Assembly: GCF_026230105.1 (NCBI RefSeq)
Contig: NW_026614266.1
Coordinates: 146,082 to 210,081 of the forward strand
Length of the DNA stretch: 64,000 bases
Source: Diorhabda sublineata
Lineage: Eukaryota > Arthropoda > Insecta > Coleoptera > Chrysomelidae
Direction: 5' to 3'
In this document: piece by piece, positions 38,077-51,934 of the stretch
Layout: each line of letters begins with the position of its first letter
Numbering within the stretch: the stretch's first letter is position 1
Program-made: the position numbers and the translations under genes
Notes under the pieces: model-generated
The model's input: only the letters and a program-made list of their open reading frames with translations
Database searches by the model: none
What the model was told of the DNA's origin: nothing

Positions 38077-40300
38077 ATGGATGTTAATCGCGTATATCTG
38101 ACAAAGTTAGATGCAAACACACTCAAATATATGAGAAATGTTGAAATTCGACTTCAAATTAGGAAGATAGACTTTGAAAATTTTCAATCAACACAAATTG
38201 ACAATCGACCTCAATGGGCTTCAGTGGATGTTAATCGACGATATCTGACAAAGTTAGATGCGAACTCACTCAAATATATGAGAAATGTTGAAATTCGACT
38301 TCAAATTAGGAAGATAGACTTTGAAAATTTTCAATCAACACAAAGTGACAGTCGACCTCAATTGTCTTCAGTAGATGTTAATCGACGATATCTGACAAAG
38401 TTAGATGCAAACTCTCTCAAATATATAAGAAATGTTGAAATTCGACTTCAAATTAGGAAGATAGACTTTGAAAATTTTCAATCAACACAAAGTGTCAGTT
38501 GACCTCAATGGACTTCAATGGATGTTAATCGCGTATATCTGACAAAGTTAGATGCAAACACACTCAAATATATGAGAAATGTTGAAATTCGACTTCAAAT
38601 TAGGAAGATTGAGTTTGAAAATTTTCAATCAACACAAAGTGTCAGTTGACCTCAATGGACTTCAATGGATGTTAATCGCGTATATCTGACAAAGTTAGAT
38701 GCAAACACACTCAAATATATGAGAAATGTTGAAATTTGACTTCAAATTAGGGAGATAGACTTTAAAAATTTTCAATCAACACAAATTGACAATCGACCTC
38801 AATGGGCTTCAATGGATGTTAATCGCCTATATCTGATAAAGTTAGATGCAAACTCACTCAAATATATGAGAAATGTTGGAATTCGACTTCAAATTAGGAA
38901 GATAGACTTTAAAAATTTCCAATCAACACAAAGTGTCAGTTGACCTCAATGGACTTCAATGGATGTTAATCGCGTATATCTGACAAAGTTAGATGCAAAC
39001 ACACTCAAATATATGAGAAATGTTGAAATTCGACTTCAAATTAGGAAGATAGACTTTGAAAATTTTCAATCAACACAAAGTGTCAGTTGACCTCAATGGA
39101 CTTCAATGGATGTTAATCGCGTATATCTGACAAAGTTAGATGCAAACACACTCAAATATATGAGAAATGTTGAAATTTGACTTCAAATTAGGGAGATAGA
39201 CTTTAAAAATTTTCAATCAACACAAAGTAACAGTCGACCTCAATGGGCTTCAATGGATGTTAATCGCCTATATCTGACAAAGTTAGATGCAAACTCACTC
39301 AAATATATAAGAAATGTTGAAATTCGACTTCAAATTAGGAAGATAGACTTTGAAATTTTCAATCAACACAAAGTGACAGTAGACCTCAATGGGCTTCAAT
39401 GGAAGTTAATCGACGATATCTGACAAAGATAGATGCAAACTCTCTCAAATATATAAGAAATGTTGAAATTCGACTTCAAATTAGGAAGATAGACTTTGAA
39501 AATTTTCAATCAACACAAATTGACAATCGACCTCAATGGGCTTCAATGGAAGTTAATCGACGATATCTGACAAAGTTAGATGCAAACTCACTCAAATATA
39601 TGAGAAATGTTGAAATTCGACTTCAAATTAGGAAGATAGACTTTGAAAATTTTCAATCAACACAAAGTGACAGTCGACCTCAATTGGCTTCAGTAGATGT
39701 TAATCGACGATATCTGACAAAGTTAGATGCAAACTCTCTCAAATATATAAGAAATGTTGAAATTCGACTTCAAATTAGGAAGATAGACTTTGAAAATTTT
39801 CAATCAACACAAAGTGACAGTTGACCTCAATTGGCTTCAGTAGATGTTAATCGACGATATCTGACAAAGTTAGATGCAAACTCTCTCAAATATATAAGAA
39901 ATGTTGAAATTCGACTTCAAATTAGGAAGATAGACTTTGAAATTTTCAATCAACACAAAGTGACAGTAGACCTCAATGGGCTTCAATGGAAGTTAATCGA
40001 CGATATCTGACAAAGATAGATGCAAACTCTCTCAAATATATAAGAAATGTTGAAATTCGACTTCAAATTAGGAAGATAGACTTTGAAAATTTTCAATCAA
40101 CACAAATTGACAATCGACCTCAATGGGCTTCAATGGATGTTAATCGCCTATATCTGACAAAGTTAGATGCAAACCCACTCAAATATATGAGAAATGTTGA
40201 AATTCGACTTCAAATTAGGAAGATAGACTTTGAAAATTTTCAATCAACACAAAGTGACAGTTGACCTCAATGGACCTCAATGGATGTTAATCGCGTATAT
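38077..40300 (+). repeat. Mixed monomers, relatives of the 28-37 kb HORs
   Basis: This stretch repeats short runs seen to its left: GTTGGAATTC plus TTTCCAATC near 38877, A-deletion plus ATGGAAG pairs at 39352 and 39939, and a doubled NRVY unit. I could not fit one long period. Private changes include AGATTGAGTTTG near 38608, AGTAACAGTCG near 39227 and GCAAACCCACTC near 40171. GCGAACTCACTC appears here at 38260; it is rare to the left and becomes common to the right. Confidence 0.65.
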
Positions 40301-42600
40301 CTGACAAAGTTAGATGCAAACACACTCAAATATATGAGAAATGTTGAAATTTGACTACGAATTAGGGAGATAGACTTTAAAAATTTTCAATCAACACAAA
40401 GTGACAGTCGACCTCAATGGGCTTCAATGGATGTTAATCGCCTATATCTGACAAAGTTATATGGAAACTCACTCAAATATATGAGAAATGTTGAAATTCG
40501 ACTTCAAGTTAGGAAGATAGACTTTGAAAATTTTCAATCAACACAAAGTGACAGTTGACCTCAATGGACTTCAATGGATGTTAATCGCGTATATCTGACA
40601 AAGTTAGATGCAAACACACTCAAATATATGAGAAATGTTGAAATTTGACTTCAAATTAGGAAGATAGACTTTGAAAATTTTCAATTAACACAAATTGACA
40701 ATCGACCTCAATGGGCTTCAATGGATGTTAATCGCCTATATCAGACAAAGTTAGATGCAAACTCACTCAAATATATGAGGAATGTTGGAATTCGACTTCA
40801 TATTAGGAAGATAGACTTTGAAAATTTTCAATCAACACAAATTGACAATCGACCTCAATGGGCTTCAGTGGATGTTAATCGACGATATCTGACAAAGTTA
40901 GATGCAAACACACTCAAATATATGAGAAATGTTGAAATTTGACTACGAATTAGGGAGATAGTCTTTGAAAATTTTCAATCAACACAAATTAACAATCGAC
41001 CTCAATGGGCTTCAGTGGATGTTAATCGACGATATCTGACAAAGTTAGATGCGAACTCACTCAAATATATGAGAAATGTTGAAATTCGACTTTAAATTAG
41101 GAAGATAGACTTTGAAAATTTTCAATCAACACAAAGTGACAGTTGACCTCAATGGACTTCAATGGATGTTAATCGCGTATATTTGACAAAGTTAGATGCA
41201 AACACACTCAAATATATGAGAAATGTTGAAATTGGACTTCAAATTAGGGAGATAGACTTTGAAAATTTTCAATCAACACAAATTGACAATCGACCTCAAT
41301 GGGCTTCAATGGATGTTAATCGCCTATATCTGACAAAGTTAGATGCAAACTCACTCAAATATATAAGAAATGTTGAAATTCGACTTCAAATTAGGAAGAT
41401 AGACTTTGAAAATTTTCAATCAACACAAATTGACAATCGACCTCAATGGGCTTCAATGGATGTTAATCGCCTATATCTAACAAAGTTAGATGCAAACTCA
41501 CTCAAATATATGAGAAATGTTGAAATTTGACTTCAAATTAGGGAGATAGACTTTAAAAATTTTCAATCAACACAAAGTGACAGTCGACCTCAATGGGCTT
41601 CAATGGATGTTAATCGCCTATATCTGACAAAGTTAGATGCAAACTCACTCAAATATATGAGGAATGTTGGAATTCGACTTCATATTAGGAAGATAGACTT
41701 TGAAAATTTTCAATCAACACAAATTGACAATCGACCTCAATGGGCTTCAGTGGATGTTAATTGACGATATCTGACAAAGTTAGATGCGAACTCACTCAAA
41801 TATATGAGAAATGTTGAAATTCGACTTCAAATTAGGAAGATAGAGTTTAAAAATTTTCGATCAACACAAAGTGACAGTTGACCTCAATGGGCTTCAGTGG
41901 ATGTTAATCGACGATATCTGACAAAGTTTGATGCAAACTCTCTCAAATATATAAGAAATGTTGAAATTCGACTTCAAATTAGGAAGATAGGCTTTGAAAA
42001 TTTTCAATCAACACAAAGTGACAGTTGACCTCAATGGACCTCAATGGATGTTAATCGCGTATATCTGACAAAGTTAGATGCAAACACACTCAAATATATG
42101 AGAAATGTTGAAATTTGACTTCAAATTAGGGAGATAGACTTTAAAAATTTTCAATCAACACAAAGTGACAGTCGACCTCAATGGGCTTCAATGGATGTTA
42201 ATCGCCTATATCTGACAAAGTTAGATGCAAACTCACTCAAATATATGAGAAATGTTGAAATTCAACTTAAAATTAGGAAGAGAGACTTTGAAAATTTTCA
42301 ATGAACACAAAGTGACAGTTGACCTCAATGGACTTCAATGGATGTTAATCGACGATATCTGACAAAGTTAGATGCGAACTCACTCAAATATATAAGAAAT
42401 GTTGAAATTCGTCTCCAAATTAGGAAGATAGACTTTGGAAATTTTCAATCAACACAAATTGACAATCGACCTCAATGGGCTTCAATGGATGTTAATCGCC
42501 TATATCTGACAAAGTAAGATGCAAACTCACTCAAATATATGAGAAATGTTGAAATTCGACTTCAAATTAGAAAGATAGACTTTTAAAATTTTCGATCAAC
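40300..42600 (+). repeat. Mutated segment of the array
   Basis: These roughly 16 monomers carry more private substitutions than any other stretch I read. Examples are GACTACGAATT (40364), GTTATATGGAAAC (40456), CAAGTTAGG (40506), CAATTAACAC (40683), CATATTAGG (40799) and AGTCTTTG (40960). Others are ATTAACAATCG (40988), GACTTTAAATTAGG (41089), TATTTGAC (41181), CTAACAAAG (41477) and TTCAACTTAAAATT (42262). Also present are TTTGGAAAT (42435), AAAGTAAGATG (42512) and TTAGAAAGATAG (42568). Monomer length stays exactly 147 bp throughout. It separates the domain on the left from the one on the right. Confidence 0.78.
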
Positions 42601-43129
42601 ACAAAGTGACAGTTGACCTCAATGGGCTTCAGTGGATGTTAATCGACGATATCTGACAAAGTTTGATGCAAACTCTCTCAAATATATAAGAAATGTTGAA
42701 ATTCGACTTCAAATTAGGAAGATAGACTTTGAAAATTTTCAATCAACACAAAGTGACAGTTGACCTCAATGGACCTCAATGGATGTTAATCGCGTATATC
42801 TGACAAAGTTAGATGCAAACACACTCAAATATATGAGAAATGTTGAAATTCGACTTCAAATTAGGAAGATAGACTTTGAAAATTTTCAATCAACACAAAG
42901 TGACAGTCGACCTCAATTGGCTTCAGTAGATGTTAATCGACGATATCTGACAAAGTTAGATGCAAACTCTCTCAAATATATAAGAAATGTTGAAATTCGA
43001 CTTCAAATTAGGAAGATAGACTTTGAAAATTTTCAATCAACACAAATTGACAATCGACCTCAATGGGCTTCAGTGGATGTTAATCGACGATATCTGACAA
43101 AGTTAGATGCGAACTCACTCAAATATATG

Positions 43130-44305
43130 AGAAATGTTGAAATTCGACTTCAAATTAGGAAGATAGACTTTAAAAATTTTCGATCAACACAAAGTGACAG
43201 TTGACCTCAATGGGCTTCAGTGGATGTTAATCGACGATATCTGACAAAGTTTGATGCAAACTCTCTCAAATATATGAGAAATGTTGAAATTCGACTTCAA
43301 ATTAGGAAGATAGAGTTTAAAAATTTTCGATCAACACAAAGTGACAGTTGACCTCAATGGGCTTCAGTGCATGTTAATCGACGATATCTGACAAAGTTTG
43401 ATGCAAACTCTCTCAAATATATAAGAAATGTTGAAAATCGACTTCAAATTAGGGAGATAGACTTTAAAAATTTTCAATCAACACAAAGTGACAGTTGACC
43501 TCAATGGGCTTCAGTGGATGTTAATCGACGATATCTGACAAAGTTTGATGCAAACTCTCTCAAATATATGAGAAATGTTGAAATTCGACTTCAAATTAGG
43601 AAGATAGACTTTGAAAATTTTCAATCAACACAAAGTGACAGTTGACCTCAATGGACCTCAATGGATGTTAATCGCGTATATCTGACAAAGTTAGATGCAA
43701 ACTCACTCAAATATATGAGAAATGTTGAAATTCGACTTCAAATTAGGAAGATAGACTTTGAAAATTTTCAATCAACACAAAGTGACAGTTGACCTCAATG
43801 GACCTCAATGGATGTTAATCGCGTATATCTGACAAAGTTAGATGCAAACACACTCAAATATATGAGAAATGTTGAAATTCGACTTCAAATTAGGAAGATA
43901 GACTTTGAAAATTTTCAATCAACACAAAGTGACAGTCGACCTCAATTTGCTTCAGTAGATGTTAATCGACGATATCTGACAAAGTTAGATGCAAACTCTC
44001 TCAAATATATAAGAAATGTTGAAATTCGACTTCAAATTAGGAAGATAGACTTTGAAAATTTTCAATCAACACAAATTGACAATCGACCTCAATGGGCTTC
44101 AGTGGATGTTAATGGACGATATCTGACAAAGTTAGATGCGAACTCACTCAAATATATGAGAAATGTTGAAATTCGACTTCAAATTAGGAAGATAGACTTT
44201 AAAAATTTTCGATCAACACAAAGTGACAGTTGACCTCAATGGGCTTCAGTGGATGTTAATCGACGATATCTGACAAAGTTTGATGCAAACTCTCTCAAAT
44301 ATATG
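43130..44305 (+). repeat. 8-mer HOR, 1176 bp, copy 1
   Basis: This unit is repeated at 44306-45480 with a period of exactly 8 x 147. Markers at matching positions are GAGTTTAAAAATTTTCGATC (43313/44489), GTGCATG (about 43367/44543), GAAAATCGAC (about 43431/44607), AATTTGCTTC (about 43945/45121) and GTTAATGGACGAT (about 44109/45285). The unit is rich in TTTGATGC monomers with ATATATGAG and in TTTTCGATC ends. Confidence 0.87.
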
Positions 44306-45480
44306 AGAAATGTTGAAATTCGACTTCAAATTAGGAAGATAGACTTTAAAAATTTTCGATCAACACAAAGTGACAGTTGACCTCAATGGGCTTCAGTGGA
44401 TGTTAATCGACGATATCTGACAAAGTTTGATGCAAACTCTCTCAAATATATGAGAAATGTTGAAATTCGACTTCAAATTAGGAAGATAGAGTTTAAAAAT
44501 TTTCGATCAACACAAAGTGACAGTTGACCTCAATGGGCTTCAGTGCATGTTAATCGACGATATCTGACAAAGTTTGATGCAAACTCTCTCAAATATATAA
44601 GAAATGTTGAAAATCGACTTCAAATTAGGGAGATAGACTTTAAAAATTTTCAATCAACACAAAGTGACAGTTGACCTCAATGGGCTTCAGTGGATGTTAA
44701 TCGACGATATCTGACAAAGTTTGATGCAAACTCTCTCAAATATATGAGAAATGTTGAAATTCGACTTCAAATTAGGAAGATAGACTTTGAAAATTTTCAA
44801 TCAACACAAAGTGACAGTTGACCTCAATGGACCTCAATGGATGTTAATCGCGTATATCTGACAAAGTTAGATGCAAACTCACTCAAATATATGAGAAATG
44901 TTGAAATTCGACTTCAAATTAGGAAGATAGACTTTGAAAATTTTCAATCAACACAAAGTGACAGTTGACCTCAATGGACCTCAATGGATGTTAATCGCGT
45001 ATATCTGACAAAGTTAGATGCAAACACACTCAAATATATGAGAAATGTTGAAATTCGACTTCAAATTAGGAAGATAGACTTTGAAAATTTTCAATCAACA
45101 CAAAGTGACAGTCGACCTCAATTTGCTTCAGTAGATGTTAATCGACGATATCTGACAAAGTTAGATGCAAACTCTCTCAAATATATAAGAAATGTTGAAA
45201 TTCGACTTCAAATTAGGAAGATAGACTTTGAAAATTTTCAATCAACACAAATTGACAATCGACCTCAATGGGCTTCAGTGGATGTTAATGGACGATATCT
45301 GACAAAGTTAGATGCGAACTCACTCAAATATATGAGAAATGTTGAAATTCGACTTCAAATTAGGAAGATAGACTTTAAAAATTTTCGATCAACACAAAGT
45401 GACAGTTGACCTCAATGGGCTTCAGTGGATGTTAATCGACGATATCTGACAAAGTTTGATGCAAACTCTCTCAAATATAT
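44306..45480 (+). repeat. 8-mer HOR, 1176 bp, copy 2
   Basis: This is the partner of 43130-44305. The match ends near 45480, where ATATAAG and GAAAATTGAC replace ATATGAG and GAAATTCGAC. Its right half is reused in the following 6-mer offset, so it participates in two different periods. Confidence 0.85.
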
Positions 45481-45846
45481 AAGAAATGTTGAAAATTGAC
45501 TTCAAATTAGGGAGATAGACTTTAAAAATTTTCGATCAACACAAAGTGACAGTTGACCTCAATGGGCTTCAGTGGATGTTAATCGACGATATCTGACAAA
45601 GTTTGATGCAAACTCTCTCAAATATATGAGAAATGTTGAAATTCGACTTCAAATTAGGAAGATAGACTTTGAAAATTTTCAATCAACACAAAGTGACAGT
45701 TGACCTCAATGGACCTCAATGGATGTTAATCGCGTATATCTGACAAAGTTAGATGCAAACTCACTCAAATATATGAGAAATGTTGAAATTCGACTTCAAA
45801 TTAGGAAGATAGACTTTGAAAATTTTCAATCAACACAAAGTGACAG
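45098..45846 (+). repeat. 6-mer offset block (882 bp), left copy
   Basis: About five monomers match 45980-46728, shifted by 882 bp. Markers are AATTTGCTTC, GTTAATGGACGAT and GAAAATTGAC (about 45490 and 46372). The match ends at 45847, where GTTGACC faces GTCGACC. Immediately left of the match, the two copies have different NRVY units: open at 44984, and at 45866 with ATTTGAC and GGGAG. Confidence 0.8.
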
Positions 45847-45979
45847 TTGACCTCAATGGACCTCAATGGATGTTAATCGCGTATATCTGACAAAGTTAGA
45901 TGCAAACACACTCAAATATATGAGAAATGTTGAAATTTGACTTCAAATTAGGGAGATAGACTTTAAAAATTTTCAATCA

Positions 45980-46728
45980 ACACAAAGTGACAGTCGACCT
46001 CAATTTGCTTCAGTAGATGTTAATCGACGATATCTGACAAAGTTAGATGCAAACTCTCTCAAATATATAAGAAATGTTGAAATTCGACTTCAAATTAGGA
46101 AGATAGACTTTGAAAATTTTCAATCAACACAAATTGACAATCGACCTCAATGGGCTTCAGTGGATGTTAATGGACGATATCTGACAAAGTTAGATGCGAA
46201 CTCACTCAAATATATGAGAAATGTTGAAATTCGACTTCAAATTAGGAAGATAGACTTTAAAAATTTTCGATCAACACAAAGTGACAGTTGACCTCAATGG
46301 GCTTCAGTGGATGTTAATCGACGATATCTGACAAAGTTTGATGCAAACTCTCTCAAATATATAAGAAATGTTGAAAATTGACTTCAAATTAGGGAGATAG
46401 ACTTTAAAAATTTTCGATCAACACAAAGTGACAGTTGACCTCAATGGGCTTCAGTGGATGTTAATCGACGATATCTGACAAAGTTTGATGCAAACTCTCT
46501 CAAATATATGAGAAATGTTGAAATTCGACTTCAAATTAGGAAGATAGACTTTGAAAATTTTCAATCAACACAAAGTGACAGTTGACCTCAATGGACCTCA
46601 ATGGATGTTAATCGCGTATATCTGACAAAGTTAGATGCAAACTCACTCAAATATATGAGAAATGTTGAAATTCGACTTCAAATTAGGAAGATAGACTTTG
46701 AAAATTTTCAATCAACACAAAGTGACAG
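45980..46728 (+). repeat. 6-mer offset block (882 bp), right copy
   Basis: This is the partner of 45098-45846. After it the array changes character. GATGGAAACTC near 46783 and GAGAGATTTTG near 47131 appear, and the GCGAACTC plus CGTCTCC units of the right-hand domain begin at 47336. Confidence 0.8.
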
Positions 46729-48259
46729 TCGACCTCAATGGGCTTCAATGGATGTTAATCGCCTATATCTGACAAAGTTAGATGGAAACTCACTCAAATA
46801 TATGAGAAATGTTAAAATTCGACTTCAAATTAGGAAGATAGACTTTGAAAATTTTCAATCAACACAAATTGACAATCGACCTCAATGGACCTCAATGGAT
46901 GTTAATCGCGTATATCTGACAAAGTTAGATGCAAACACACTCAAATATATGAGAAATGTTGAAATTTGACTTCAAATTAGGGAGATAGACTTTAAAAATT
47001 TTCAATCAACACAAAGTGACAGTCGACCTCAATGGGCTTCAATGGATGTTAATCGCCTATATCTGACAAAGTTAGATGCAAACTCACTCAAATATATGAG
47101 AAATGTTGAAATTCGACTTCAAATTAGGAAGAGAGATTTTGAAAATTTTCAATGAACACAAATTGACAATCGACCTCAATGGGCTTCAGTGGATGTTAAT
47201 CGCCTATATCTGACAAAGTTAGATGCAAACTCTCTCAAATATATAAGAAATGTTGAAATTCGACTCCAAATTAGGAAGATAGACTTTAAAAATTTTCAAT
47301 CAACACAAAGTGACAGTTGACCTCAATGGACTTCAATGGATGTTAATCGACGATATCTGACAAAGTTAGATGCGAACTCACTCAAATATATAAGAAATGT
47401 TGAAATTCGTCTCCAAATTAGGAAGATAGACTTTGAAAATTTTCAATCAACACAAATTGACAATCGACCTCAATGGGCTTCAATGGATGTTAATCGCCTA
47501 TATCTGACAAAGTTAGATGCAAACTCACTCAAATATATGAGAAATGTTGAAATTCGACTTCAAATTAGAAAGATAGACTTTAAAAATTTTCGATCAACAC
47601 AAAGTGACAGTTGACCTCAATGGGCTTCAGTGGATGTTAATCGACGATATCTGACAAAGTTTGATGCAAACACACTCAAATATATGAGAAATGTTGAAAT
47701 TCGACTTCAAATTAGGAAGATAGACTTTGAAAATTTTCAATCAACACAAAGTGACAGTCGACCTCAATTGGCTTCAGTAGATGTTAATCGACGATATCTG
47801 ACAAAGTTAGATGCAAACTCTCTCAAATATATAAGAAATGTTGAAATTCGACTTCAAATTAGGAAGATAGACTTTGAAAATTTTCAATCAACACAAATTG
47901 ACAATCGACCTCAATGGGCTTCAGTGGATGTTAATCGACGATATCTGACAAAGTTAGATGCGAACTCACTCAAATATATGAGAAATGTTGAAATTCGACT
48001 TCAAATTAGGAAGATAGAGTTTAAAAATTTTCGATCAACACAAAGTGACAGTTGACCTCAATGGGCTTCAGTGGATGTTAATCGACGATATCTGACAAAG
48101 TTTGATGCAAACTCTCTCAAATATATAAGAAATGTTGAAATTCGACTTCAAATTAGGGAGATAGACTTTAAAAATTTTCAATCAACACAAAGTGACAGTT
48201 GACCTCAATGGGCTTCAGTGGATGTTAATCGACGATATCTGACAAAGTTTGATGCAAAC

Positions 48260-49575
48260 TCTCTCAAATATATGAGAAATGTTGAAATTCGACTTCAAAT
48301 TAGGAAGATAGACTTTAAAAATTTTCGATCAACACAAAGTGACAGTTGACCTCAATGGACTTCAATGGATGTTAATCGCCTATATCTGACAAAGTTAGAT
48401 GCAAACTCTCTCAAATATATAAGAAATGTTGAAATTCGACTCCAAATTAGGAAGATAGACTTTGAAAATTTTCAATCAACACAAAGTGACAGTTGAACTC
48501 AATGGACTTCAATGGATGTTAATCGACGATATCTGACAAAGTTAGATGCGAACTCACTCAAATATATAAGAAATGTTGAAATTCGTCTCCAAATTAGGAA
48601 GATAGAATTTGAAAATTTTCAATCAACACAAATTGACAATCGACCTCAATGGGCTTCAATGGATGTTAATCGCCTATATCTGACAAAGTTAGATGCAAAC
48701 TCACTGAAATATATGAGAAATGTTGAAATTCGACTTCAAATTAGGAAGATAGACTTTAAAAATTTTCAATCAACACAAAGTGACAGTCGACCTCAATTGG
48801 CTTCAGTAGATGTTAATCGACGATATCTGACAAAGTTAGATGCAAACTCTCTCAAATATATAAGAAATGTTGAAATTCGACTTCAAATTACGAAGATAGA
48901 CTTTGAAAATTTTCAATCAACACAAAGTGACAGTTGACCTCAATGGACCTCAATGGATGTTAATCGCGTATATCTGACAAAGTTAGATGCAAACACACTC
49001 AAATATATGAGAAATGTTGAAATTTGACTTCAAATTAGGGAGATAGACTTTAAAAATTTTCAATCAACACAAAGTGACAGTCGACCTCAATGGGCTTCAA
49101 TGGATGTTAATCGCCTATATCTGACAAAGTTAGATGCAAACTCACTCAAATATATGAGAAATGTTGAAATTCGACTTCAAATTAGGAAGATAGACTTTAA
49201 AAATTTTCGATCAACACAAAGTGACAGTTGACCTCAATGGACTTCAATGGATGTTAATCGCCTATATCTGACAAAGTTAGATGCAAACTCTCTCAAATAT
49301 ATAAGAAATGTTGAAATTCGACTCCAAATTAGGAAGATAGACTTTGAAAATTTTCAATCAACACAAAGTGACAGTTGACCTCAATGGACTTCAATGGATG
49401 TTAATCGACGATATCTGACAAAGTTAGATGCGAACTCACTCAAATATATAAGAAATGTTGAAATTCGTCTCCAAATTAGGAAGATAGAATTTGAAAATTT
49501 TCAATCAACACAAATTGACAATCGACCTCAATGGGCTTCAATGGATGTTAATCGCCTATATCTGACAAAGTTAGA
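48260..49575 (+). repeat. ~1.3-kb block, left copy (offset 3675 bp, 25-mer)
   Basis: This block matches about 51935-53250 shifted by 25 x 147 bp. Shared markers are GCGAACTCACTC with CGTCTCC, GATAGAATTTG, CTCACTGAAATATATG, and CAAATTACGAAG (48886/52561). A difference is GTTGAACTC near 48492 against GTTGACCTC near 52167. The copies part near 49580, where CTCTCTC with ATATAAG faces CTCACTG with ATATGAG. Confidence 0.82.
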
Positions 49576-51934
49576 TGCAAACTCTCTCAAATATATAAGA
49601 AATGTTGAAATTCGTCTTCAAATTAGGAAGATATACTTTGAAAATTTCCAATCAACACAAAGTGACAGTTGACCTCAATGGACCTCAATGGATGTTAATC
49701 GCGTATATCTGACAAAGTTAGATGCAAACACACTCCAATATATGAGAAATGTTGAAATTTGACTTCAAATTAGGGAGATAGACTTTAAAAATTTTCAATC
49801 AACACAAAGTGACAGTCGACCTCAATGGGCTTCAATGGATGTTAATCGCCTATATCTGACAAAGTTAGATGCAAACTCTCTCAAATATATAAGAAATGTT
49901 GAAATTCGACTCCAAATTAGGAAGATAGACTTTAAAAATTTTCAATCAACACAAAGTGACAGATGACCTCAATGGACTTCAATGGATGTTAATCGACGAT
50001 ATCTGACAAAGTTAGATGCGAACTCACTCAAATATATAAGAAATGTTGAAATTCGTCTCCAAATTAGGAAGATAGACTTTGAAAATTTTCAATCAACACA
50101 AATTGACAATCGACCTCAATGGGCTTCAATGGATGTTAATCGCCTATATCTGACAAAGTTAGATGCAAACTCACTCAAATATATGACAAATGTTGAAATT
50201 CGACTTCAAATTAGGAAGTTAGACTTTGAAAATTTTCAATCAACACAAAGTGACAGTCGACCTCAATTGGCTTCAGTAGATGTTAATCGACGATATCTGA
50301 CAAAGTTAGATGCAAACTCTCTCAAATATATAAGAAATGTTGAAATTCGACTTCAAATTAGGAAGATAGACTTTGAAAATTTTCAATCAACACAAATTGA
50401 CAATCGACCTCAATGGGCTTCAGTGGATGTTAATCGACGATATCTGACAAAGTTAGATGCGAACTCACTCAAATATATGAGAAATGTTGAAATTCGACTT
50501 CAAATTAGGAAGATAGACTTTAAAAATTTTCGATCAACACAAAGTGACAGTTGACCTAAATGGGCTTCAGTGGATGTTAATCGACGATATCTGACAAAGT
50601 TTGATGCAAACTCTCTCAAATATATGAGAAATGTTGAAATTCGACTTCAAATTAGGAAGATAGAGTTTAAAAATTTTCGATCAACACAAAGTGACAGTTG
50701 ACCTCAATGGGCTTCAGTGGATGTTAATCGACGATATCTGACAAAGTTTGATGCAAACTCTCTCAAATATATAAGAAATGTTGAAATTCGTCTCCAAATT
50801 AGGAAGATAGAATTTGAAAATTTTCAATCAACACAAATTGACAATCGACCTCAATGGGCTTCAATGGATGTTAATCGCCTATATCTGACAAAGTTAGATG
50901 CAAACTCACTGAAATATATGAGAAATGTTGAAATTCGACTTCAAATTAGGAAGATAGACTTTAAAAATTTTCAATCAACACAAAGTGACAGTTGACCTCA
51001 ATGGACCTCAATGGATGTTAATCGCGTATATCTGACAAAGTTAGATGCAAACACACTCAAATATATGAGAAATGTTGAAATTTGACTTCAAATTAGGGAG
51101 ATAGACTTTAAAAATTTTCAATCAACACAAAGTGACAGTCGACCTCAATGGGCTTCAATGGATGTTAATCGCCTATATCTGACAAAGTTAGATGCAAACT
51201 CACTCAAATATATGAGAAATGTTGAAATTCGACTTCAAATTAGGAAGATAGACTTTAAAAATTTTCGATCAACACAAAGTGACAGTTGACCTAAATGGGC
51301 TTCAGTGGATGTTAATCGACGATATCTGACAAAGTTTGATGCAAACTCTCTCAAATATATGAGAAATGTTGAAATTCGACTTCAAATTAGGAAGATAGAG
51401 TTTAAAAATTTTCGATCAACACAAAGTGACAGTTGACCTCAATGGGCTTCAGTGGATGTTAATCGACGATATCTGACAAAGTTTGATGCAAACTCTCTCA
51501 AATATATAAGAAATGTTGAAATTCGACTTCAAATTAGGGAGATAGACTTTAAAAATTTTCAATCAACACAAAGTGACAGTTGACCTCAATGGGCTTCAGT
51601 GGATGTTAATCGACGATATCTGACAAAGTTTGATGCAAACTCTCTCAAATATATGAGAAATGTTGAAATTCGACTTCAAATTAGGAAGATAGACTTTGAA
51701 AATTTTCAATCAACACAAAGTGACAGTTGACCTCAATGGACCTCAATGGATGTTAATCGCGTATATCTGACAAAGTTAGATGCAAACACACTCAAATATA
51801 TGAGAAATGTTGAAATTTGACTTCAAATTAGGGAGATAGACTTTAAAAATTTTCAATCAACACAAAGTGACAGTCGACCTCAATGGGCTTCAATGGATGT
51901 TAATCGCCTATATCTGACAAAGTTAGATGCAAAC

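Noticed and set aside
40300..42600. An array boundary or unrelated sequence
   Set aside because: Despite the extra substitutions, every unit aligns to the consensus over its full length and keeps the 147-bp register, so it is still the same satellite.
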